14,564 nt of DNA. It comes from Bordetella parapertussis (GTDB lineage: Bacteria; Pseudomonadota; Gammaproteobacteria; Burkholderiales; Burkholderiaceae_B). Under the pieces are notes generated by a model. The model searched no databases, was not told where the DNA came from, and saw only the letters and a program-made list of their open reading frames with translations. Shown piece after piece: positions 7,177-14,550 of the stretch. Made by a program: the position numbers and the translations under genes. The DNA is taken from positions 1 to 14,564 of the forward strand of contig CAMEAW010000063.1 of assembly GCA_945911685.1 (NCBI GenBank). Direction: 5' to 3'. Positions within the stretch are counted from its first letter, which is position 1. Every line of letters begins with the position of its first letter.

Positions 7177-8163
7177 TTAGTCCAGCTTAATATTAGCGTC
7201 ACGAATGACTTTAGCGTAACGATCAATATCTAACGAAAGCCATTTTTCAAACTCAGCGGGCGAACTACCCACAATATCCAAGCCTTGCAACTGAAACTGA
7301 GCCTGAACGCCAGGGTGCGCCATTAGCTTTTTAACCGCTTCAGCGATTTTTTGAATGATTGCCTTGTCTGTGCCTGTCGGCGCTAAGAGACCCAGCCACA
7401 CAGCACTTTCGTAGCCAGCAAGCCCACTTTCTGAAACGGTCGGCACACTTGGCATATCGGCCTGACGCTCTAATTTACTCACGCCAAGTATCTTTACTTT
7501 ACCGGCATCCGCTAGGGGTTTTGAGGTCGAAATAAGGTCAAACATGATTTGTATATCATTGGCCATGATCCCTGTCAGTGCCGGCGAGGCACCTTTGTAA
7601 GGTACATGAACGATATCAATCCCCGCCATTGCTTTAAACAATTCGCCCGCAAGATGAATAGAAGAGCCAATTCCAGGCGACCCAAAATTCAACTTCTTCG
7701 GATTAGCCTTTGCATAAGCGATTAACTCTGCAACATTTTTTTGCGGAAGTGTTACGTTCGCCACTAATAAAAATGGCCCCGAAACGATTAACGATATCGG
7801 CGTTAAGTCCTTACGGACGTTGTAAGACAAATCCTTTTTGAAGCTTGTGTCGATCGCGAGCGCGCCCGAGTGGAACAGAAGTGTGTAACCGTCAGCCGGT
7901 GCACGTACAACGAACTCGGTCGCGAGAGACCCTCCTCCACCCAAGCGGTTTTCGACGACAACGCTTTGGCCGAGAGTCTCACCCAATTTGCCCGCTACAA
8001 GTCGCGCCGCGATATCAGTACCACCACCCGCAGCAAAAGGAACAACCATTTTGATTGAACGATTTGGGTAGACCGCTGCGCTATCTTGAGCTTGCGTGAC
8101 GTAGGGTACCAACCCAATCATTACGCACACCAGCATCTCTTTAACGTTTTTTAACTGAGTCAT
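7177..8163 (-). CDS. Bug-family (TTT) periplasmic substrate-binding receptor 1
   Basis: This is a 328-aa receptor of the tripartite tricarboxylate transporter (TctC/Bug) family. A hydrophobic signal segment spans about residues 9-25 and ends near TQAQ. The mature part begins with the usual YPNRSIKMVVPFAAGGGTD; the GGGTD loop binds a substrate carboxylate in known Bug proteins. Further family marks are VVVENRLGGGG, LNFGSPGIGSSIHLAGELF and HVPYKGASPALTG. The C-terminal end, AKVIRDANIKLD, is typical. ATG 8163 has an AGAAGAGA ribosome site. Its gene lies directly before the synthetase, suggesting it captures the acid which that enzyme activates. No TctA/TctB genes are in the window, so it must share membrane subunits or act as an orphan receptor. 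Confidence 0.93.
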   Translation of the reverse strand: MTQLKNVKEMLVCVMIGLVPYVTQAQDSAAVYPNRSIKMVVPFAAGGGTDIAARLVAGKLGETLGQSVVVENRLGGGGSLATEFVVRAPADGYTLLFHSGALAIDTSFKKDLSYNVRKDLTPISLIVSGPFLLVANVTLPQKNVAELIAYAKANPKKLNFGSPGIGSSIHLAGELFKAMAGIDIVHVPYKGASPALTGIMANDIQIMFDLISTSKPLADAGKVKILGVSKLERQADMPSVPTVSESGLAGYESAVWLGLLAPTGTDKAIIQKIAEAVKKLMAHPGVQAQFQLQGLDIVGSSPAEFEKWLSLDIDRYAKVIRDANIKLD

Positions 8164-8206
8164 GTTTATCTCTTCTATGTTCTATTTCTTATTTACTGAT
8201 AATCGA

Positions 8207-8394
8207 TCAAGTGCAGAAGTACTTTTACCTTTTAGAGCGAATCAACGCCGATTCCCTTTTAGAGCGAATCACCGCCGGGTCAATACAATCGCTCAAGTGT
8301 AGAAGTACTTTTACCTTTTAGAGCGAATCAACGCCGAGTCAATACAAGCGCTCAAGTGCAGAAGTACTTTTACCTTTTAGAGCGAATCACCGCA
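8207..8394. repeat. 59/86-bp tandem repeats copied from a gene 3' end
   Basis: There are three copies beginning TCAAGTG at 8207, 8293 and 8352. The second-to-third spacing is 59 bp; the first-to-second spacing is 86 bp because CCTTTTAGAGCGAATCA is doubled inside copy 1. Each has the 8-bp palindrome AAGTACTT. The third copy runs into the MaoC gene: its part TTTTAGAGCGAATCACCGC encodes the last codons and flank of the stop. The others therefore look like duplications of that gene's 3' end plus downstream DNA. They fill most of the gap in front of Bug receptor 1 and may affect its expression. Confidence 0.85.
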
Positions 8395-8747
8395 GTGCCA
8401 ATAATGACGTCTTCGTCTTTTTGATTTCTAACCCAGACAGAAAAAATATCAGAGGATCCGGCCAGCAGCTCCCCACCCCCCGTAACATCATCGTCGATTC
8501 GAACCGGGCGAACAAAGCGAATATCCAGATCAATATCATTTAACGCCTCAATGCCCAAAGTATTTTTGATCGCCTGCCAGATCAACGCCACGGACATCGT
8601 GCCATGCGCAATAATCCCCTTCATCGCACTGGAATCCGCAAACTCTTTGTCGACATGAGCCGGGTTGTAGTCGTTTGTCAGGGCCGCATAGTCTAAGATT
8701 GACTGAAAATCCACATGTTTTGTCGCAGCTTTAAGTTGAATATTCAT
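8370..8747 (-). CDS. MaoC-like (R)-specific hydratase, catalytic
   Basis: This is a 125-aa hot-dog protein. The ATG at 8747-8745 was chosen because it starts MNIQLKAATKH, has AGGA just upstream, and lies 8 nt past the stop of the preceding hot-dog gene. A longer frame from 8843 would overlap that gene and has a non-family N-terminus. The hydratase-2 signature is present: TNDYNPAHVD supplies the catalytic Asp and His, and GIIAHGTMSVALI follows. Such enzymes add water to trans-2-enoyl-CoA with R stereochemistry, or work on related CoA esters. It most likely pairs with the neighbouring hot-dog protein. Its last codons and stop form part of the downstream repeat array. Confidence 0.88.
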   Translation of the reverse strand: MNIQLKAATKHVDFQSILDYAALTNDYNPAHVDKEFADSSAMKGIIAHGTMSVALIWQAIKNTLGIEALNDIDLDIRFVRPVRIDDDVTGGGELLAGSSDIFSVWVRNQKDEDVIIGTAVIRSKR

Positions 8748-8755
8748 AGTCCTAG

Positions 8756-9157
8756 TCACCGCGCAATGAGAGAGGTCATCACACCAGTGAGCACAACCTC
8801 GCCGGTGCCTTTGATCGTTGTAGTCGTGCCTGCCTTGACCCACTTACGGTCCTTTTTAATTTCTTTACTTAAGCATTTGACCTCGGTCAGTAGCGTCTCA
8901 CCGATGCGCGGCATACGCGTCACCTTAAAAGTCTGGCCTCCGTGAATGCCACCCGGGGGCCTGGGTGCATGATGCGTCAGCACCGCATCAATCACGATCA
9001 TGGATAACATCCCCGCGGGCATCACGCCGGCTTCATTGTCTTGAGGGTAGACCGCCCGCCATTTTGCAACCACTGCCTCGTCAACAACGAACTCTTTCAC
9101 GCCATAAATTTTGTCGACCTCATAGTGGTCGTAGGTAAACAGGATTTCATTACTCAT
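8756..9157 (-). CDS. MaoC-like hot-dog protein lacking the catalytic signature
   Basis: The product has 133 aa from the ATG at 9157-9155 (MSNEILFTYDHYEVDKIYG), preceded by AAAGGAG with a 10-nt gap. A longer frame starts at a TTG at 9196 with no ribosome site, so I reject it. The fold is suggested by MPAGMLSMIVIDAVL, by PPGGIHGGQTFKVTRMPRIGE and by the strand pattern up to VVLTGVMTSLIA. The D-x-N-P-x-H signature of active hydratases is missing. Being immediately upstream of a catalytic partner with an 8-nt gap, it is probably the non-catalytic half of a heteromeric dehydratase, as in two-gene MaoC systems. The alternative is a thioesterase-like role. Confidence 0.82.
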   Translation of the reverse strand: MSNEILFTYDHYEVDKIYGVKEFVVDEAVVAKWRAVYPQDNEAGVMPAGMLSMIVIDAVLTHHAPRPPGGIHGGQTFKVTRMPRIGETLLTEVKCLSKEIKKDRKWVKAGTTTTIKGTGEVVLTGVMTSLIAR

Positions 9158-9367
9158 GACTGATAATCTCCTTTCTATATATTTCCAGGGAGTCAACGAA
9201 TGGACAAATTTTTCTGATTCGTAATGGACGTCTTGTTAAAACCAAGACCCGTGATGCGACTGCCTGTAGCGAAGTACTCTAGTACCTGTCTCGTATAACT
9301 TTTTTTGATTAAATTTAGAGTTATAAGAAAAAGTTTACCCTTTATCTGTGACGATGTAATTTTTTTA

Positions 9368-9590
9368 TCGAAATTCGCACCAATCCGATCGAAGGCACGC
9401 AAGGCCAAGGACTTTACCTGCTTGGATCAGTTCCTCGCGATGGCCTTTGCTCAATTGACATATCGGGAGTCGCTTCGCGATATCGAAGTCAATCTGCGTG
9501 CACAGGCCAAGCGTCTGTACCACATGGGGTTTGGCTGTGCGACGCTGTCTCGCAATACTCTGGCCAATACGAACGCGACGCGAACATTAT
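9368..9590 (+). pseudogene. IS4-family transposase N-terminal remnant
   Basis: On the plus strand the frame from 9305 contains FTCLDQFLAMAFAQLTYRES followed by LRDIEVNLRAQAKRLYHMGF and SRNTLANTNATR. This is the conserved N-terminal (DUF4372-type) region of IS4-group transposases. After about 9590 the similarity stops and the frame ends at 9617-9619. The catalytic Asp and Glu regions are absent, and I see no clear terminal repeats. It is therefore a decayed IS, unrelated to the IS1634-like element. The sequence before residue 22 does not look like a family start, so the 5' end is damaged as well. Confidence 0.8.
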
Positions 9591-9674
9591 CCCCAAAGTC
9601 AATCAGGTGGTTAATATAAGCCAAGTTATGACGAGTAATTTTTTTGGTGAGCTTGTAGACCTAAACCTCTCGTC

Positions 9675-9836
9675 TTAACTGTCCGATTCTACGCTCGTCG
9701 AAAATTGTGACCACCGCGCAAACTCACCTGCGATCTTCTTGCCGGTACCTTCAACACTCGCATACATATCAATCTTAACCATCGGCGCAAAGACAGACTT
9801 CAAGGAATACGGCCGAGTTGACCCCCTAGGCCTCAC
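9675..9836 (-). other. Unassigned 53-codon frame in the gap after Bug receptor 2
   Basis: A frame from GTG 9836 to TAA 9675 reads, in its middle, VFAPMVKIDMYASVEGTGKK, then IAGEFARW and an Ser-rich end. It looks protein-like in composition but has no clear ribosome site, and the frame is open further upstream into the end of the Bug gene in another frame. I do not recognise the family. It could be the C-terminal stump of a lost gene, given the IS4 remnant next to it, or chance. Confidence 0.3.
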
Positions 9837-9858
9837 GCTATGAAGTATTGAACCGTTG

Positions 9859-10842
9859 TCAATCGAACTTTAGTCCGGTCCTTTCGATCAGTCGGCCGTA
9901 CATATCGCGATCGCGCTTAAAAATCTGCACGGTCTCTTGAGGATCGCTACTCGAAACCATCGTACCGTGCTGTCCATACCGATCTACCATCGCCTTGTCC
10001 GACAACGCGTATTTCACAGCGGAGTTGAGCTTGTCGATGACGGGTTGAGGCGTTCCCTTTGGAACGAACATAGCCGTCTTGAAGTCAGCGATCATTTCTG
10101 GGTAGCCAGACTCAACAAAAGTGGGCACATTTGGAGCCGCCGACAGGCGCTCAGACGAAGTCACACCAATCAACTTGATGCGTCCAGCCTTAACCAGAGG
10201 CAAAGACGCCACCGTTCCGTCCACGAGAAGCGGTATTTGCCCACCTGACAGGTCCACCAAACCCGGAGTTGATCCCTTGTAAGAAATATCCGTCATTTTG
10301 ATGCCGAGTGCGGCTGCAATCATTTCGCCAACGAAGTGAGCTGTCGCGCCTCTGCCCTGGGTGCCGTATGACAACTTACCGGGGTTCGCTCTTGCATACT
10401 CAACCAAATCTTTCGGTGTGTTGTATAGCGCAGAGGCGGGAGCGGCCAGGACTAGTGGGTTTTGCGCCAGCAACGACACCCCTTCAAAATCGTCGATCGA
10501 GAAAGGCATGGACTTAAGCGTGTGCGGATTGGTCGCAAACGTGGTGGCCGTTGTGATCAGGATCGTGTATCCGTCGGGCGGTGACTTTGCTACCTTATCG
10601 GCACCGATGACGGTGCTGGCTCCCGCAAGGTTCTCTACGACTACGGGCACACCGAGGTTTTGGGCTATCTTCTGCCCGACCTCCCGTCCCAGCACATCTG
10701 TTCCTCCCCCAGCAGAGAAGGGCACGACGATTCTGATCGACTTGGACGGGTAGGCATCTTGAGCCACAGCCGACGTTATTACCGTCGTACCTATAAGCCC
10801 GACCCATAATAGGGACGCTACCACCGACACTCTTGATTCCAT
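9859..10842 (-). CDS. Bug-family (TTT) periplasmic substrate-binding receptor 2
   Basis: This is a 327-aa receptor from the ATG at 10842-10840 (MESRVSVVASLL), placed 8 nt after GAAGGAG. A start 26 codons earlier is in frame but has a charged leader that does not fit an exported protein. The signal peptide ends near TSAVAQDAYP. Family marks are IRIVVPFSAGGGTDVLGRE, VVVENLAGAS, SYGTQGRGATAHFVGEM and SYKGSTPGLVDL. The end GRLIERTGLKFD is typical. It is clearly diverged from receptors 1 and 3, so the three probably bind different acids. It follows the bicupin gene with about 150 bp between, so it may have its own promoter. Confidence 0.92.
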   Translation of the reverse strand: MESRVSVVASLLWVGLIGTTVITSAVAQDAYPSKSIRIVVPFSAGGGTDVLGREVGQKIAQNLGVPVVVENLAGASTVIGADKVAKSPPDGYTILITTATTFATNPHTLKSMPFSIDDFEGVSLLAQNPLVLAAPASALYNTPKDLVEYARANPGKLSYGTQGRGATAHFVGEMIAAALGIKMTDISYKGSTPGLVDLSGGQIPLLVDGTVASLPLVKAGRIKLIGVTSSERLSAAPNVPTFVESGYPEMIADFKTAMFVPKGTPQPVIDKLNSAVKYALSDKAMVDRYGQHGTMVSSSDPQETVQIFKRDRDMYGRLIERTGLKFD

Positions 10843-10991
10843 CAACATAACTCCTTCGATAGGCTTCTTGTTAAAATTATTTTTGCGTGATGCCCGCACC
10901 CGGTCTGCGTAGGGGTACATGAACTAGCTTCTAGTCGTCCAACTTTTCGGTCGCCCCCCTAGAGGTGCGGCCGCGCTTAGACAAACACGTC

Positions 10992-11885
10992 TTAGGCCTG
11001 CGTAATCGCAAATCCCATCGTGCGGCAATGAGCATGAAGCCCCCCATCTTGCACAATCAGTACTAGCGCAGAACCCGAGGATGGGTTGAAGTGTGCATGT
11101 GAGGCGGCCCCTGGCGTGACAAACGTTGCGAACTTCGACCAAGGCACTTTTTGTCCCTCAACCGTTGAATAACACTGTTCGCCCTCAAGAACGATCGTCA
11201 CTGCAGCCGAATTATGCCGGTGTGGCACCTGTGAGGCATTAGGCGGCACTTCATTTAATGCTAGCGTGAGCGAGGGTGATATTGACCCCAACGTTTCAGT
11301 ACCAAACATGATTGCCATCGACTTCATGCCATTTTTCATGACCATTTTTTGCGCCTCAACCAGAGCACGCATCATGGCCTCTTGCTTGTACAGGGTCGGT
11401 CGAATTGTCGACTGTGAGATTGGCGGCGGTAGGGTTTTTTCAAGCGCGAGTTGCGGCGCATTTGTGCATTGCCATAAGATTGCTGGCTGGTCGTTGTTAG
11501 TCGAAAATTGTTTTGCGAAACCACCAGGAAACAGCATGACGTCGCCGGCTTCCCAGCCCATGCTTTCGTTGTCCCATTCTATCGTTCCTGAACCTCGAAT
11601 CGCATAAAAAATCTCTGCACTGGCGTGGGATTGCAGCGTGAGTGGCTCGTTTGACCGGATGCGAAGGTACGATGCTAAAAGCATCGGGGCTGAGGCAGGC
11701 ACATCGATTGCCATTGCCGAGCTGGAATCGCACAAAATATGTGTTGAGCCAGCATTGGCGAAGGCCTCATCTCGCTCGTTTAAAAAAATATGAGCGGGCA
11801 CTTTAGTTCGGGCAACGTTAAATCCTTGATCCAAAGTGAGGTATCGTGCGCGTTGTGCGTAGTCTGGACTTGGGTGTTTTTGCAT
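10992..11885 (-). CDS. Bicupin protein, gentisate 1,2-dioxygenase-like
   Basis: The product has 297 aa from the ATG at 11885-11883 (MQKHPSPDYAQ), with GGAG about 11 nt upstream. A TTG start 12 codons earlier lacks a ribosome site. Two cupin barrels are visible. The first has SHASAEIFYAIRGSG (H87, E91) and AGDVMLFPGG (113-122) but lacks the second His of the metal motif. The second has VPHRHNSAAVTIVLEGE (H222, H224) and ASHAHFNPSS (H263, H265), enough for a three-His iron site. Gentisate and 1-hydroxy-2-naphthoate dioxygenases share this two-barrel plan and cleave aromatic rings. Metal ligation in the second barrel is unusual, so function is unproven. It sits between two Bug receptor genes. 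Confidence 0.75.
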   Translation of the reverse strand: MQKHPSPDYAQRARYLTLDQGFNVARTKVPAHIFLNERDEAFANAGSTHILCDSSSAMAIDVPASAPMLLASYLRIRSNEPLTLQSHASAEIFYAIRGSGTIEWDNESMGWEAGDVMLFPGGFAKQFSTNNDQPAILWQCTNAPQLALEKTLPPPISQSTIRPTLYKQEAMMRALVEAQKMVMKNGMKSMAIMFGTETLGSISPSLTLALNEVPPNASQVPHRHNSAAVTIVLEGEQCYSTVEGQKVPWSKFATFVTPGAASHAHFNPSSGSALVLIVQDGGLHAHCRTMGFAITQA

Positions 11886-11962
11886 TTTTTTGGCGTCTCC
11901 GAATAAGCCGGCGGCAGACAATTTAATACCGGTCTGTTTGTGTGATGATGCCAGCTAAGAAT

Positions 11963-12934
11963 TTAGTCTATTTGAATTTTTATTTTTGCTGAAAAATCTG
12001 TCCATTTTGAAATTTCTGATTCAATGAACTTTTTGTATTCTTGCGGCGTGCCGCCATCGATTTGGAATCCAAGTTTGATGAGTTGACTTTGTAGTGATGG
12101 TTCGCGCAGGCGCGAGTTTAAGGCCCTTGAGAGCGCGTTAATAATGTCCGGCTTAGTGCCTTTGGGCACAACGACTCCAAACGAGACAAATGAATCAACG
12201 CTACTCAGCCCTAATTCTGCAAACGTAGGCACCTCAGGCAGCTCAGGTAGACGTGTTGCACCGGTGACTGCCAGGGCTCTCAGTCGTCCGGCCTGAATGT
12301 GTGCCCGACTGGTCGAGAGAACCGTAATCGTGACTTGCGTATGCCCTCCTACGATGGCGGCTATTGACGGCGCGCCTCCCTTATAAGGAACATGTGTTAG
12401 ATCAATTCCGGCGGCGACCTTCAGCTGTTCGACCGCCAAGTGTAGAGGACTACCGTTTCCTGCTGAGCCGTAGTTGAGTATGCTGGGCGCAGCTTTAGCT
12501 ATGGCAACTAGTTCTGCCAATGACGAGGCTGCAACGTCTTTGTGAACAACAAGTATCAGCGGCATTTTTGCGAGCAAAATCACGGGCGCAAAGTCGTTCA
12601 ATGTGTCATAGGGTAGTTTGTCTTTAGCCAAGGCCGCATTGATGACAAAAGAACTGTCTACAACTCCGAGGGTATAACCATTGGCAGCAGCGTTTGCCAC
12701 AAAGCGAGTGCCGATTGTGGCTCCGCCACCTGGGCGATTTTCAACAATCATCGCTTGACCTAAGTGAGCCTCAATATCTTTGCTGACTGCCCGCGCTAAG
12801 ACATCCGATGCGCCGCCAGGATCGTATGGCACTATTGCCCGAACAGGACTGTCGGGATATCTGTCTGCCACTGCTGTTCGACCGATGACGCCTAGACCAA
12901 ACGCGAATAAGACACTGAAAATGAGTCGACGCAT
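11963..12934 (-). CDS. Bug-family (TTT) periplasmic substrate-binding receptor 3
   Basis: This is a 323-aa receptor from the ATG at 12934-12932 (MRRLIFSVLFAFGLG), which gives a normal signal peptide ending near RTAVADRYPD. The frame is open 40 codons further up, but that leader is long and atypical. No good ribosome site is seen at either start. Family marks are VRAIVPYDPGGASDVLARAV, VENRPGGGATIGTR, LNYGSAGNGSPLHLAVEQL and HVPYKGGAPSIAAIV. It ends AKIKIQID. The gene lies 77 nt before the bicupin ATG, so the two may share a transcript; a receptor next to a possible dioxygenase hints at aromatic acid uptake (inference). Confidence 0.92.
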   Translation of the reverse strand: MRRLIFSVLFAFGLGVIGRTAVADRYPDSPVRAIVPYDPGGASDVLARAVSKDIEAHLGQAMIVENRPGGGATIGTRFVANAAANGYTLGVVDSSFVINAALAKDKLPYDTLNDFAPVILLAKMPLILVVHKDVAASSLAELVAIAKAAPSILNYGSAGNGSPLHLAVEQLKVAAGIDLTHVPYKGGAPSIAAIVGGHTQVTITVLSTSRAHIQAGRLRALAVTGATRLPELPEVPTFAELGLSSVDSFVSFGVVVPKGTKPDIINALSRALNSRLREPSLQSQLIKLGFQIDGGTPQEYKKFIESEISKWTDFSAKIKIQID

Positions 12935-13320
12935 GATGTTGAGGGCTCTTAGAATAAATAGGCACACTAACTGCAAATAGACGAAGGCGAATTGAAAGTA
13001 ATCAGAACGCGCTTGACTCAGGGATCGCTTCTCGTGTTTGAGTATAGAGCGCACGACCGCTCTAGGACGATCTCTTTTAGGTCACAGGCCCTATGGTAAA
13101 CCCTGTCTTTTGTGCAGCAAATACTGAGGGCCTGCCGCACAGGCCGCAGCCCAGCGAGTAGGCGCTGCGCCATGAGTGTCTAAGGTACCGCCACCGCCTC
13201 CTGTATGACAACTCATGCGGACCATCGAATTTGGCAAGATGTTTACAAGGTGGTGAATCAGAATCGCCCTGATACCTACCTAAAATTGACTGTTATTGAC
13301 GATGTTTTAATCGTTTTTTT
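12935..13320. other. Gap with no gene upstream of Bug receptor 3
   Basis: No coding region convinces in this 386-bp stretch. It has a 6-bp hairpin, GGCCTG at 13129-13134 and CAGGCC at 13140-13145 with a CCGCA loop, but no T run follows on either strand. A small perfect dyad, GGCGCTGCGCC, lies at 13161-13171. The 11-mer CCCTATGGTAA at 13089-13099 also ends the window. It probably holds the receptor 3 promoter. Confidence 0.5.
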
Positions 13321-13449
13321 TCAAGTCGCTTTAAGTTTTAAGTCGCGGATGATGTTTCCCCAGCGCTGATATTCGCTCTGCACGAATTTCGTGGCCACGT
13401 CTGGTTGGCCGGTGATGATTTCAGTCACGTCGGCGTTACGAGGGCGGGC
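13321..13449 (-). pseudogene. C-terminal stump of a fourth Bug receptor
   Basis: On the minus strand a frame opens after a TGA at 13450-13452 and reads ADVTEIITGQPDVATKFVQS, then EYQRWGNIIRDLKLKAT, ending at TGA 13321-13323. The pattern F-V-x-S/A-E-x-x-R/K-W-x-x-x-I-R-D is the standard Bug C-terminus. The rest of the gene is gone. The quinone oxidoreductase stop lies 41 bp upstream, so a deletion probably joined the two. Gene loss in a receptor-rich locus is common in this group. Confidence 0.7.
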
Positions 13450-13490
13450 TCACCTACCGAACCGCCCGTACCGGCGATTTGCCAGAAAAA

Positions 13491-14465
13491 TCAGGCAAAT
13501 CGGATGGCGACCTTGCCTAGCAACGTGTTTTGTTCGACGTATTGCTTGGCAGCCGGCAGTTCATCAAACGAAAACGTGCGATCGATGACTGGCACGATCC
13601 GTCCATCGATAATGGCGGGCATGACATCGCGTTCGAAACCACGTTGGGCAAGCGCACGCATCGCCGTTGATAGGGGTGCATTCGAAAGCCCAAAAATCTG
13701 TAGGCGTTTGCCGTGTACCGGTTCAATATCAAGCCCAGTCAGCATCTGCCCGTCAACATAGCCGACAACTGCCAGGCGGCCGAAATCAGTGAGCACTCCA
13801 AGACAGCCTGCAAAAGCGCTTCCGCCCACCAGATTCACCGCAAGTTTGGCACCGGCGCCACCTGTAATCCGCAGCGCTTCTTCTGTAAAGTTTTCGCCAC
13901 GCGTGAGTATGCCGGCGTCGAGACCAAGCTCCTTTAAGCGCGCAAGCTTTTCTGCGGATCCGGACGTGCCAATGACCTTAGCACCGCACATTTTTGCGAT
14001 CTGTACTGCAGCGACACCGACGCCAGAAGATGCCCCGGCAATTAATACCCAGTCGTCGCGTTGCAGACCGCCGAATTGCAATAGTGCCTCGTAGGCGGTG
14101 ATATAGGCGATCGGAATCACGGCGGCCTGTTCGTAGTTCAGGCAAGTGGGAACCGGCGTGAGTAATGTGGAGTCGACAACGACGCATTCAGAAAAACAGC
14201 CCTTGGCGCGAAACATGACGCGGTCGCCGACCGCAACCCCACGGACGTTGGCACCGATTGCTTCTACCTCACCGGCACCATCGACGCCGGCGGGACGCCC
14301 GCCCTTGGCGCTATGAAGCTTAATGGCACCCATGATGTCGCCGCGATTGATGCTGGTGGCGCGCACCCGCACCAGCACCTGATCAGGGCTGGGTGTAGGC
14401 ACCGGCAGCTCGTGCAGTTCAAGCTCAGTACCGTTCGGGGTTTTGTTGATCCAGTAAGATTTCAT
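13491..14465 (-). CDS. Zinc-independent quinone oxidoreductase (MDR family)
   Basis: This is a 324-aa NADPH-dependent reductase of the medium-chain dehydrogenase superfamily. The ATG at 14465-14463 (MKSYWINKTPNG) has GGAGAG 7 nt upstream; a frame starting 28 codons earlier lacks this. The N-terminal GroES-like domain covers 1-130 (ATSINRGDIM; GVDGAGEVEAIG). The NADPH-binding Rossmann fold has AGASSGVGVAAVQIAKMCGA (143-162). The Cys/His zinc ligands of alcohol dehydrogenases are missing, as in quinone reductases. It ends LLGKVAIRFA, a typical finish. It may reduce quinones or an activated double bond; linkage to the catabolic block is by position only. Confidence 0.9.
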   Translation of the reverse strand: MKSYWINKTPNGTELELHELPVPTPSPDQVLVRVRATSINRGDIMGAIKLHSAKGGRPAGVDGAGEVEAIGANVRGVAVGDRVMFRAKGCFSECVVVDSTLLTPVPTCLNYEQAAVIPIAYITAYEALLQFGGLQRDDWVLIAGASSGVGVAAVQIAKMCGAKVIGTSGSAEKLARLKELGLDAGILTRGENFTEEALRITGGAGAKLAVNLVGGSAFAGCLGVLTDFGRLAVVGYVDGQMLTGLDIEPVHGKRLQIFGLSNAPLSTAMRALAQRGFERDVMPAIIDGRIVPVIDRTFSFDELPAAKQYVEQNTLLGKVAIRFA

Positions 14466-14550
14466 TAGAGTGCTCTCCAAACATTCGACATTAGTCGCGA
14501 TTTCAATACCGGGCCCTAAGGGCACGGTGTTAGGTGTTCTGTTAAACAAA

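Noticed and set aside
8207..8394. Three repeats with spacers, CRISPR-like
   Set aside because: Copies are contiguous and derived from the neighbouring gene's 3' end; no spacers and no cas genes.
8370..8843. Longer start for the catalytic MaoC protein
   Set aside because: It would overlap the upstream hot-dog gene by 88 bp and add a His/Arg-rich leader; the inner ATG has AGGA upstream.
9193..9408. Minus-strand frame of 71 codons
   Set aside because: It has no recognisable motif, partly overlaps the IS4 remnant antisense, and lacks a ribosome site.
10923..10935. ACTAG-CTT-CTAGT dyad as an operator
   Set aside because: A 5-bp stem with a 3-nt spacer is likely by chance, and there is no second copy.
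13129..13145. Intrinsic terminator
   Set aside because: A 6-bp stem is present but no T run follows on either strand.
13405..13761. Plus-strand frame of 118 codons
   Set aside because: It runs antisense to the quinone oxidoreductase and the Bug stump, with no family features.
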